Made by a program: the position numbers and the translations under genes. A stretch of DNA of 64,000 bases from Immersiella caudata (Eukaryota > Ascomycota > Sordariomycetes > Sordariales > Lasiosphaeriaceae): the NCBI GenBank assembly GCA_030512335.1, contig JAULSU010000004.1, positions 2,418,001 to 2,482,000 of the forward strand, given 5' to 3'. Below the pieces are notes generated by a model, which was not told the DNA's origin, made no database searches, and saw nothing but the letters and a program-made list of their open reading frames with translations. Positions 10,627-19,425 of the stretch are shown in pieces. Positions within the stretch are counted from its first letter, which is position 1; every line of letters starts with the position of its first letter.

Positions 10627-11009
10627 ATGATGGAGCTTAGGGATTCAGTTGAAGAGCGAACGGTTGGGAGGAGGGTTTGTGGATATTGAGAAAGCTGGTC
10701 TGTCTGAGCGAGCATTCTTCCGCTCAGCAGCCTTTAGCATGAGTTGTAGGTTTATCTGTAGAAATACGAAGACCGGTCTATTAAACGAATAGCCCCGTGG
10801 TGACCTCCGAAGAGTTGGAAGTCAACATTCCCTTTGGGTTAACCCTAACCCCTATACTCGAATTGCCCCACCTCAGCCGCAGCTTGCGCCCGAGCCCAGC
10901 TACCCCGGACCTGCGGGTCAAGCCATTCCACTAAATTTCAGCGCTCACATCCCGCCACAGCTCTTCCACCTCCCATCACCACCATCCCAAACTACAAAAC
11001 ACCGCCAAA
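10627..11009 (+). promoter_or_regulatory. MFAP1 upstream region with telomere-like box
   Basis: A 383-bp gap between two plus-strand genes. AACCCTAACCCC at 10841-10852 is a double telomere-type repeat of the kind bound by Tbf1/Teb1-like factors in front of housekeeping genes, 158 bp before the MFAP1 ATG. A pyrimidine-rich stretch follows up to the start codon. The function is inferred from motif identity. Confidence 0.45.
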
Positions 11010-12557
11010 ATGCCTCCAAAACGCATGACAGCCAACCCTGTCAAGCCAGCGCGCCATCGCGCTGGCAAAGCCACCGGCACCCCTTCCTCCTCCTCCTCCT
11101 CCGGCAGCGGCTACGAGTCTGAATCCGAAACCAAAAAGGCACCCGCGCGCAAGATCGCGCAGCCGCCGAAAGTTACCAGCGCCGGCCCGGGGAAGATCAT
11201 AAGTCGTGGCGAGGGCGGAAAGATCAACTTGTCCGGGGCGATTGGGGTGTCTGCGGAAGCGGAGGAGAAAAGACGTGCAGAGGCTGCCAAGGCAAGGGCC
11301 GAGGCGGAAAGACGCGCCAGGGAGGAGGGGTTCGTGACTGAGGATGAGGAGGAGGAAGAAAGTGAAGAGGAGAGCGGGAGTGAAGAGGAGAGTGAAGAAG
11401 AAGAGAGCAGTGAGGAGGAGGCGCCTAGAAGGGTGATGATGAGGCCGAAGTTTATATCGAAGAGTGCGCGGGGGGTGGAGAAGGAGAAGGACAAGAAGAA
11501 AGAAGAGGAGGAAGAAGAGGAGAAGGCGAGGAAGGCGGAGGAGGAGAGACAAAAAGCGGCGGATGAGATGGTGGAGGAGCAGATACGGAAGGATCTGGCC
11601 GCGAGAGAGCAGGGGCGGAAGCAGTGGGATGATGATGAGGATGCGGAGGGGGAGGTGGATGATACGGATGATATTGATCCTGAGGCGGAGTACGCGGCGT
11701 GGAAGTTGAGGGAGTTGAAGAGGATTAAGCGGGAAAGAGAGGCCATCGAGGCAAGAGAAAAGGAGCTGGCAGAGGTGGAGAGGAGACGGAACCTTACGGA
11801 AGAGGAGCGGCGCGCTGAGGATGAGGAGCATATTGCGAAACAGAAGGAAGAGAAGGAGGGGAGAGGGAAGATGGCGTACATGCAAAAGTACTTCCACAAG
11901 GGTGCGTTTTATCGCGATGAAGCGGAGGAGGCCGGGATTGTAGATCGCGATATCATGGGCTCGAGGATTGAGGACGATATTCGCAACCGGGAGTTGCTGC
12001 CAAAGGCGCTGCAGTTGCGCGACCAGACGAAAATCGGCAAGAAGGGTGCCACGAGGCATCGGGATCTCAAGAGTGAGGATACTGGGCAGTGGGGCCGATT
12101 CGACGATAGGCCGCGGAGGGAGTTTGACAGGTTCGGAGACGAACGGTTCCAGCCTGATCATTTCGATAGACGCGGCGACTACGGTGGAAGTGGCGATGCT
12201 GGCGCCAAAGGCGCAAACGCCATCCCACTGGGAGACCGGAAGAGTGCGTCCAGAGCCCCCGAAGGCCCCAGATCAGATCGCCATTACGACAGAGACAGAG
12301 GGGATAGGGATAAGGACAACGACAGGCGTAGAGACCGCTCTCGCTCCCGAGATAGACGACGGGACTACGATGACCGCGACAGCCGCGATAGCTACCGACG
12401 CAGAGACGACGGTCGAGACCGCCGGCGGTCCAGGTCCCGCTCGCCTCGACGTGATCGGGATCGCAGTGATCGTCACAGTGATAGGCGCAAGCGCTCACCT
12501 TCTCGTGATCGGGATCGTAATGACAGCGACAAGCGGCGGAGAGTTGAAGCTAGATAG
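11010..12557 (+). CDS. Microfibrillar-associated protein 1 homologue (spliceosomal MFAP1)
   Basis: A single-exon gene of 515 aa. Despite the historical name, MFAP1 is a nuclear B-complex spliceosome protein. The family order is visible: a basic N-terminus (PPKRMTANPVKPARHRAGKA), a Ser-rich strip, a long acidic/charged coiled-coil region (about residues 90-290, EDEEEEESEEESGSEEE.. then KEKDKKKEEEEEEEKARKAEEE), and the conserved C-terminal core around residues 285-360 with KMAYMQKYFHKGAFYRDEA, SRIEDDIRNRELLPKALQLR and KIGKKGATRHRDLKSEDTG. A fungal-style Arg/Asp/Ser (RS/RD) tail fills the last 120 residues. No introns. It converges on the POL12 gene with only 153 bp between the stop codons. Confidence 0.93.
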   Translation: MPPKRMTANPVKPARHRAGKATGTPSSSSSSGSGYESESETKKAPARKIAQPPKVTSAGPGKIISRGEGGKINLSGAIGVSAEAEEKRRAEAAKARAEAERRAREEGFVTEDEEEEESEEESGSEEESEEEESSEEEAPRRVMMRPKFISKSARGVEKEKDKKKEEEEEEEKARKAEEERQKAADEMVEEQIRKDLAAREQGRKQWDDDEDAEGEVDDTDDIDPEAEYAAWKLRELKRIKREREAIEAREKELAEVERRRNLTEEERRAEDEEHIAKQKEEKEGRGKMAYMQKYFHKGAFYRDEAEEAGIVDRDIMGSRIEDDIRNRELLPKALQLRDQTKIGKKGATRHRDLKSEDTGQWGRFDDRPRREFDRFGDERFQPDHFDRRGDYGGSGDAGAKGANAIPLGDRKSASRAPEGPRSDRHYDRDRGDRDKDNDRRRDRSRSRDRRRDYDDRDSRDSYRRRDDGRDRRRSRSRSPRRDRDRSDRHSDRRKRSPSRDRDRNDSDKRRRVEAR

Positions 12558-12710
12558 AAGCCGTCGTGTAATATTGTATGACAATGCCATAAGCATCGCT
12601 ACATATCGAAACTACGCCTCATGGCCTGATACATAAACTAGGCACTTCATTAGCTACATTCATTCCTTCTTGCAACTCCACGTGAAAGAGCCCTAGTGTA
12701 ACGCCAATGT

Positions 12711-14793
12711 TCATATCCTCGTAATTTCTACCCTCGCCCTAGTGAAGACGCTGTGGGCCATCAGATCCCCGATCTGAGGCTGCGAAGTATCAGGCGGATA
12801 TAGCGCCATTTTAGCATAGGTGCCTGCGCCTCTTCGCTTGGAGAGATACCCCGGATTGATAACCACCACATTTTGCACGATCTGTTCCAAGTCAGTATTC
12901 ATCACATCTCACAACGGAAACAGGGGCCTCACCTCAACAAACGGCGGCAACGCACTCGGCAACACCAAGATGTCTGGTCTCGTCCTCATAATCTCTGCCA
13001 ATTTCAAATAGCTCACATCCAGCATCGCTCCCGGCGGCACTCCCGTCTCCGTGCCCGTCTTAGGAAGCCTGCTCCTATCACTAGGCGGATACAAAGGGAA
13101 GAAGTGCCTCTGTTCGATGAGATGTTTTGACAACCGCGGAAGCAAATCCGGATCGGAAGGTCTCCCGCCCACCAGCTCCTCTTGCCGCAGCTCCCAGAGA
13201 ACATCCTGCGTGCTGATACCCAGGATAGTCTCGTTGAAGTTGACAGTCATGGGGTTGCCGATGATGCTGGTTTTCTTGGGCAGACCGAGCTCTTTGCGGC
13301 CAGCGAACGGGGCTTGTGGCCAGGAGACGTGCTTGTCGATGACATCGCGGACGGATGGGACGAGAAGAATGTTGATCTGAGGGTTGGCGCTGGCGAGGCG
13401 GTTAAGGGCAGGCGAGATGAGGTGTTTGAAAACGGTAGTCATGGTGGCGGTGTCAGGTTCGAAGGCGACGTCGTCGGGGAGGTCGAAGTCGCCAGACGCG
13501 ATTAAGGGGTGTTCGGAGTCGAGGAAGGGACCGCAGAGGACGAGCGCGTCCGCGTAGGTGTCGGCGGCACGGTTACAAAGGGTGTGGAGGGGTTCGAAGT
13601 CGAGATTGTCGTCGGCGGTGTATGGGCCAGAGGCAAATATGATATTCAGGGGGAGTGGGTCAGTATCTGAGTCCATGGCGTCAGGGCCGCCGCGGAGACG
13701 GTTGCGGTGGGCTTCCAATTCCGGCGGAGAAGAGGCTGCGCTGGGGAGTAGGGGTATGTCGAGGACTTGGTGGACTGCGAACTCTTTCCCGGAAGCGTTG
13801 ATACCCTTGAAGGCGACAATTTGACCGGGGAAGAACTGGTATCCCCTCAGCTGCTTCAGGTTAAGAGGGACTCGGAAGGCATTGCCCGTGGAACTCGAGG
13901 TCTCCAAGACAAGAGACGCCTGGTTGAGCTTGCCCTCGGAGGAGTCGGACGCTATCCGGCCGACGGCAACAATCTCGGTAGTCCCTTGTCGAGCAGCGCT
14001 TCCGAATGCGAGTTCGTCAAGCTTGTGGTGCTCCATCACCAACTTGGCGAACTCTTCTATCCGGTCGTCAAGAATCTCTGCCGCCTCGGAAAGCTTCATT
14101 GCAAGTGTTTTGTACCCCCACTTCTTGCGATCCGAGCCAACGGTAACGAGAATGCGCGATTCGCTGAACGGGGCGATTGGCGGTTCAGGGACTGGGAGCT
14201 TCTCGTTGAGGATGGCAACCACTTCACCGGCGTTCAGTCGGTCGTGGAAAGATGATGGTCTGGGAAAGTTAGACATAATATCAACATTGCTTTGAGGAAG
14301 TGACTGCAGCTTACGGAAGGGAAGAGCTCTGCTGGTCGCCCTGCTTCAGGGGCGAGCTCATGGGCTCTGCCTTGACGCGCGACACACTGGGAGTCTCCAG
14401 CTGCCTCCTCCTCGCGGACGATGACTTTGCTGACCTCCCCGGACCTGGAGTTGTAAGCCCGTCCAGCATGCCGTAGACATCATTGTTGGTTTTCGTGGCG
14501 GTTCGCGGGGTTGCGCTGACCCGCTTCTCGGTTTTGATGTGCACCTGGGCGCGGTTGCTGCGCTCGAGGCTGTCTTGGAGATCCTGCTTGAAGGGGCGCA
14601 GTGTCGCCAGTGACACCTTCATGTCGTTTGCGTCCATCTTTATGCAGTAGGCGTCCCATTTGTAGTACATGTCCTCGACAGACAGCTCGTGCAGTCGCAT
14701 AATGGAGCGCAGCTCGGCGACGACATCGGGCTCCAGTGCCTTGTCGCCCGAGCCGAATCGCTCCGTCAGCTCGGTGAGTATTTCGTCGGCCAT
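12711..14793 (-). CDS. POL12: DNA polymerase alpha subunit B
   Basis: Three exons: 14793-14315, 14259-12933 and 12881-12711, with 55-nt and 51-nt introns (branches TCTAACTT and TACTGACT). The product is 658 aa. The N-terminal helical domain (MADEILTELTERFGSG) is followed by a linker and then the OB-fold part (VLETSSSTGNAFRVPLNL, FFPGQIVAFKGINASG). The C-terminal inactive phosphoesterase domain has IIFASGPYTADDNLDFEPL, DALVLCGPFLDSEHP, ILLVPSVRDV, IIGNPMTVNFNE, HLIEQRHFFPLYPP and, after exon 3 joins, FVEIVQNVVVINPGYLSKRR. The B subunit tethers the polymerase-primase to Ctf4/GINS at forks and is phosphorylated by CDK in yeast. ATG 14793 is used; an upstream in-frame ATG (14856) would add 21 unlikely residues. 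Confidence 0.94.
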
Positions 14794-14918
14794 TTTGGCT
14801 ATATCGAGTCGAGTGCTAACCAATTGTTCAAACAGTCCAGGTCGCCGGAATGCCAAAAACGTTTTTGAAGCCGGAGCTGGCGATGGAGGGGCTCTTCACA
14901 ATATTTGGTCAAAGCGGG

Positions 14919-14965
14919 ACGCGACTTGCACGACTTGACGCGCGCCGCAGCCCATTTACGCGAAA
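14919..14965. promoter_or_regulatory. Cluster of ACGCG boxes (MBF/SBF-like) in front of POL12
   Basis: Three ACGCG cores lie within 47 bp: ACGCGA at 14919, ACGCGCG at 14938 and ACGCGAAA at 14958. They are about 125-172 bp upstream of the POL12 start in the 567-bp divergent promoter. ACGCG(T) is the core of the MluI cell-cycle box and CRCGAAA the SBF box; yeast POL12 is a known G1/S MBF target. Binding here is inferred. Confidence 0.55.
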
Positions 14966-15360
14966 AGCCCGCTATGTCTAAAGTGGGCTAGCGGCAGATC
15001 CCAGCGGTGGTCAAGTGGGGCCTGCAAGCCTGAAACCGGGACGGGACTTCCCATGAAGCGGTATCTCGTAATCGTATCTACTGTAATGGGAATCTGACCA
15101 ACGACCCTTGTGCGGTGTCTTGATTGCATCTCGTCCTTCGTCTCTGTTTCCCTTCTTCGCTTTTTGCTCTTCCTTCAACAAAGTCAATCCTTCATCGGAG
15201 CTTCGCAGTGCTCGCTTAGCCCTCCAATTGGCCAATCGAACGATCACAAAGCCACAGTTTGCTCTCTCTCCAGCGGTGTAAGGCTTGGCACTCAACGTCT
15301 GGGATATGAACATCTCGCTGACTTTCAACTGTGAAGGTTATTGTCTTTTTGTTGGCTAAA

Positions 15361-16559
15361 ATGGCTGAAGTTGCCGTTGCTGCGCCCGTTGCGGCGGATA
15401 CAGTTCAGGAGAAGTCTTCGGGCCCACTCAAACTCCCGATCGCTTCCCCAGCACCCAACAGCCATCCCAAGGAACCAACCCTTTTGACTGAAGACCAGCA
15501 AGCCAAGTATGACTGGTTGCTCGAGCAAGTGAAGGCCATCGTCGAAGTCCCCTCTACCAAGGGCAAAGAAGGCCCTCTCACGGATGAGGAGAAACAATGG
15601 CTCACCAAGGAATGCCTTCTGCGCTATCTCCGAGCCACCAAATGGCATGAGAAGGACGCCGAGAAGCGTATCATCAGGACTCTTACCTGGAGAAGAGAGT
15701 ATGGCACCAGCGAGCTCACATCAGAGCATTGCTCGCCTGAGAATGAGACAGGAAAGCAGGTGATTTTGGGCTACGACCTGGAGGGCCGCGTTTGCCACTA
15801 CCTCAACCCCGGTCGCCAAAACACCCAACCCTCGCCTCGCCAGGTGCAGCACCTTGTTTTTATGCTCGAACGTGTCATCGACATCATGCCAGCCCAGGTA
15901 GAGACCCTTTCTCTCATGATCGACTTCAAGCCGAGCAAGACGAGGTCCAACACCAGCCCCGGTATTGCACAGGCCCGCGAGGTGCTTGATATCCTGCAAA
16001 ACCACTATCCGGAGAGGCTTGGAAGAGCTCTCATCATCAACAGTACGTCTCTTCCACCCCATCCAATACCTCGTGTTCGCTAATGTCCTCAGCCCCCTGG
16101 ATCGTCCACGGCTTCTTCAAACTCATCACCCCCTTCATCGACCCTCACACCCGTGAGAAGCTCAAGTTCAACGAAGACATGAAGCAGTACGTTCCCGCCG
16201 AGCAGCTCTGGACTACCTTCAAGGGTGAGCTCGACTTCGAGTACGACCACTCGGTCTACTGGCCGGCCATGATCAAGCTGGCCACCGAGAGGCGGGAAGC
16301 CCGCAAGGCAAGGTGGGAGGCCGGCGGCAAGCACATTGGCGAGTCGGAGGACTACCTCTCCGGACATGCGCCGACCGGTGTGGCTGGGTCGAAGGAGTCG
16401 GCTGAAGAGCCAGCGGCCGATATGAAGGCGGAAGAGCCGAAGGAGACGGCTCCTGTGGAGGAGAAGCAGGCCGAGGATGCGCCCAAGGAGGATTCGGCCC
16501 CGGCGAAAGCAGAGATAGTTGTTCCTGTGGTGGAGACTAAGGCTGAGGAAGCTAAGTAG
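15361..16559 (+). CDS. Sec14-family CRAL-TRIO lipid-transfer protein (Pdr16-like)
   Basis: Two exons, 15361-16042 and 16093-16559, with a 50-nt intron (GTACGT..CTCAG, branch GCTAATG). The product is 382 aa. After a flexible start (MAEVAVAAPVAADTV) comes a CRAL-TRIO N-terminal helical unit (KECLLRYLRATKWHEKDAEK, TLTWRREYG), then the lipid-binding domain with GYDLEGRVCHYLNPGRQNT, MIDFKPSKTRSN, LDILQNHYPERLGRALIINTPWIVHGFF (junction over the intron) and KLKFNEDM. The last 80 residues are an acidic Ala/Glu/Lys-rich tail. Pdr16/Sfh3 proteins exchange phosphatidylinositol and sterol at lipid droplets and the cell periphery and influence azole tolerance. The order of motifs fits Pdr16/17 better than Sec14 itself. 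It is divergent from POL12. Confidence 0.88.
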
Positions 16560-17144
16560 GATTTTGTGGTGCAATGTCGCGACAATTCTCACATCCCCAG
16601 ACTAGTCAAACGTATTTAATACCATCTTCAAAGAAACACATAGCTAATCCATAGTATTTACTTCCATCACATGCTTTTCTCCTCGATTTTAGAAATCCCT
16701 CGGCTCTTTATTTCTGGGAGTCATGCAAACAGAATGCACACGAATGTGTCTTTCAGCTCTGGTGCTTAGCGAGGTCTCGGCCGAACTCCCGAACCGCTTC
16801 GGGGAACACAAGGGTCAGCAATTGGCCCGGAAAGACCGCTGCAAGCCACCAGCGGCATTTACTTGCGCGGCGAATACGCAACGGAACAAAGCGTAGACGC
16901 AGTGTGTCTGACTATCTCCGTGGACGAGGCTGGCAATTGCAGTCGTCTTTGGGAGTCTTATAAGTCGTTTATCGCCGGCGCATCACGGATATCTGACATC
17001 GTAATGGCAGGTATGTCAGTATAAGTCATCGCATCACCTTCAATGGCCTCTCAGCCCTGAGTTCTTCTTTCCACAGTATACCCCATCGCACCAGCCACAA
17101 GCCACCCCCTTTCCAACCAAACAAACCCCCATCATCACCATAGC
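16560..17144. other. Intergenic, 585 bp, between two plus-strand genes
   Basis: This holds the 3' UTR of the Pdr16-like gene and the promoter of the MDR gene. The final 60 bp are C/A-rich, as expected for a leader. No gene or repeat seen. Confidence 0.55.
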
Positions 17145-18275
17145 ATGTCAACAACTACCACCACCAAAGCCTGGGCTCACTCCGCCCGCGGCCTGCCACG
17201 CACCGTCCTCACCCTCAATCCCTCCCATCCCGTACCCCCCTTCCCACCAACCTCACCAGCCGACCAATCCCAAGAATGGCTCCTTCTCCGCGTAGCCTAT
17301 GCAGCCATCCACCCCGGCGACGTCATTGGAATGGCACTCATGCCCGCCATCGTCCGCTCCGGCCCCGCCCGCACCGCCGCCGTCCCCGGATATGACATCA
17401 CCGCCGTCGTCGAAGACGTGTGGACTCCGTCCACCTCATCCCAAGATGAAGTTGTCCAGCCACGATTCCAAAAAGGCGACAAAGTTATCGCCTTCCCCCC
17501 CTTCGATCACATCCGCACCCATGGCATCGGAGCGCTCCAAGGCATTGTCCCCATCCCCGCAAAATACGCGGTGAAAGCCCCAGAGGGGAAGAGCCTTCGC
17601 GAGTCGGCGGGGTTGCTTCTGTCGGGGTGTACCGCTTTACAGCAGGTTGATGAAACCGGGCTGAAGTCAGGACAGCGAGTTTTAGTGAATGGAGCTAGCG
17701 GAGGCGTGGGAACGTACGCGTTGCAGATTGCGAGGGAGACGGTGGGGAGGGAGGGGTTCGTGGTTGCGGTGTGCTCGGGGAGGAACGTAGAGATGGTGAA
17801 GGGGTTGGGAGCGGATGAGGTGTTGGATTATACGCAGTATGCGGACCTGGCTGGGGAACTGGAGAAGAGGTATGGAGGGGAGAAGTTCGATGCTGTGTTG
17901 GACGCGTATGGGAGCCAGGCGTTGTTCAGTCGTTGCGCGGGTTTCTTGAAGGAGGATAGGATCTATGACGCCGCGAGCATTGGGTACGATGGGTTTGACT
18001 TTTGGTCGGTGTTCACGGCGGGGATGACGTTGTTCTGGAATAGAGTGAGGCCGAAGTCGACTTGGTTGGGCGGAACAGGGAGGACGTGGATTGCGGTGAG
18101 CATGTTTGATCCTGGGGTTGAGATGATGGAGAGGTTGGTGAAGATGTTTGCGGAGGGGAAGATACGCGTTGTTGTAGATAGCGAGTGGCCGTTTGAGAAG
18201 GTGCTTGACGCGTTTGACACGGTGATAGGAAAACACGCGAGGGGAAAGGTGATTGTCAAAGTTGGTGACGATTGA
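17145..18275 (+). CDS. Medium-chain dehydrogenase/reductase (quinone-oxidoreductase-like)
   Basis: A single-exon gene of 376 aa. A GroES-like N-terminal domain (LLLRVAYAAIHPGDVIGMAL, VPGYDITAVVEDVW, FQKGDKVIAFPP) is followed by a Rossmann domain with the nucleotide-binding loop VLVNGASGGVGTYALQIAR near residue 180 and ADEVLDYTQY. The Cys/His zinc ligands of true alcohol dehydrogenases (GHE.., GD-x-V with Cys clusters) are absent, which places it with zinc-independent NADPH quinone reductase/enoyl-reductase-like MDR proteins such as RTN4IP1/Ast-type. It should reduce a carbonyl or quinone with NADPH; the substrate is unknown. The start is preceded by a C/A-rich leader. Codon third positions shift from C-rich to G-rich along the gene. 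Confidence 0.88.
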   Translation: MSTTTTTKAWAHSARGLPRTVLTLNPSHPVPPFPPTSPADQSQEWLLLRVAYAAIHPGDVIGMALMPAIVRSGPARTAAVPGYDITAVVEDVWTPSTSSQDEVVQPRFQKGDKVIAFPPFDHIRTHGIGALQGIVPIPAKYAVKAPEGKSLRESAGLLLSGCTALQQVDETGLKSGQRVLVNGASGGVGTYALQIARETVGREGFVVAVCSGRNVEMVKGLGADEVLDYTQYADLAGELEKRYGGEKFDAVLDAYGSQALFSRCAGFLKEDRIYDAASIGYDGFDFWSVFTAGMTLFWNRVRPKSTWLGGTGRTWIAVSMFDPGVEMMERLVKMFAEGKIRVVVDSEWPFEKVLDAFDTVIGKHARGKVIVKVGDD

Positions 18276-18480
18276 GGAAGGAGCGTCTCGCGGGTCTAGC
18301 TAAGCAGATATCCCCCTTCAATTCTATCGCGAGTTCACTTCTCGTTCGTGGCAACTTCGACTTTCTTTTTTGCAATTCAACCACCACAACAACAAATGGA
18401 AATAGTATCACCACCAGGTCAAAAAGATCAGAGTGGCATAAAGCTCGGCCCGCCCTATTCTCTTCCGCTGTCGTCCCACT

Positions 18481-18494
18481 TAGCCACTTGGCTA
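18481..18494. repeat. Short inverted repeat TAGCCA-CT-TGGCTA
   Basis: Six-base arms around a CT spacer. The centre CCACTTGG is the same as in the longer inverted repeat that starts 64 bp downstream. Confidence 0.7.
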
Positions 18495-18544
18495 GATGAG
18501 ATCACCCACAGAAGATTTCGGGCAGGTCTACGAAAGCGTTTCGA

Positions 18545-18566
18545 ACCCATACCACTTGGTATGGGT
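18545..18566. repeat. Perfect 10-bp inverted repeat with 2-base spacer
   Basis: The arms ACCCATACCA and TGGTATGGGT flank CT. All 10 pairs match. It could be a dimeric protein site or extrude as a tight hairpin. It overlaps a minus-strand Pol III B-box-like sequence (18538-18546). Confidence 0.75.
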
Positions 18567-19425
18567 CCATCGTTGACGTTTTCTATTCAGCTGTGTTGAC
18601 AGAGATCGCTGCCAACTACCACTCGACCAACGCGCCCGTTGTTGAGTCTGAACTGATAGGGCCTACTTACCAGAGGCTTAGATGGCGCCGACGAGGCTCG
18701 GATTCTTTCTGGTGGGTGGCCCATGCCCTTGTGGTGTAGTCATCTGGTCTTGGTGCTGGTGTTGATACCGCGTGCCTTCCCTCGCAGCCGCCTGACTCAG
18801 GTGCTGAGGCAGCCCTCTTCTTTCGTAAGATATCTGCCACCACCATACTATTCCTGGTGTTGTTGTTCTTCTTCCTTCTGCGAATTCTCACCATACGTTC
18901 ACACTCTCGCCATGTTTTGTTCGCCCAATGTCAACTTCAACTCCCAACCTGAACCACATATTGGATTACCATGGCAACCACACCAAATATCCTCCTTGCG
19001 ATCACGACACTATTTTCAATTAAAGTGAGATTTAATGGTCACTCTCTTTGGCTTGAATTGTTGATTGTTGCGTACTATAATCGACACCAGTAGGTAGTAT
19101 GTTTTTCTCAAAGCATCAGTCATTTTGACAACTCTAAGCAACCTATGCTAGTTGACCTACAACTAGACCCTAGCAACATATTCAGAGGTCAACAGGATCA
19201 CTAGATGTCACATTTGAGTTTCAATCTGGCCGGACCGGCAAATCAGAACCACAATGCTTGCTTTTCCATTCCAGTCTTCCTTTTGTGTATTTACAAGCCC
19301 GCTCTACAGACACCCTCCAGCATCGCCATTAAATAGACAAGATATCGCTGCGACAACCACGCCTTACTGAAGCCCAAAATAGGTATATACAAGAACCAGC
19401 ACAATCCCGATCGATGGGATCTCTC

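Larger units (their letters stand above)
18276..19425. other. Intergenic, 1.15 kb, between convergent genes, with inverted repeats
   Basis: This lies between the 3' ends of the MDR gene and LYS4. Two inverted repeats built on the same CCACTTGG centre lie at 18481-18494 and 18545-18566 (listed separately). The rest is AT-richer with no open frame that looks coding. Confidence 0.6.

Noticed and set aside
10992..12161. 389-codon minus-strand frame antisense to MFAP1
   Set aside because: It is a Leu/Arg-rich mirror of the Glu/Lys codons of MFAP1, a composition shadow.
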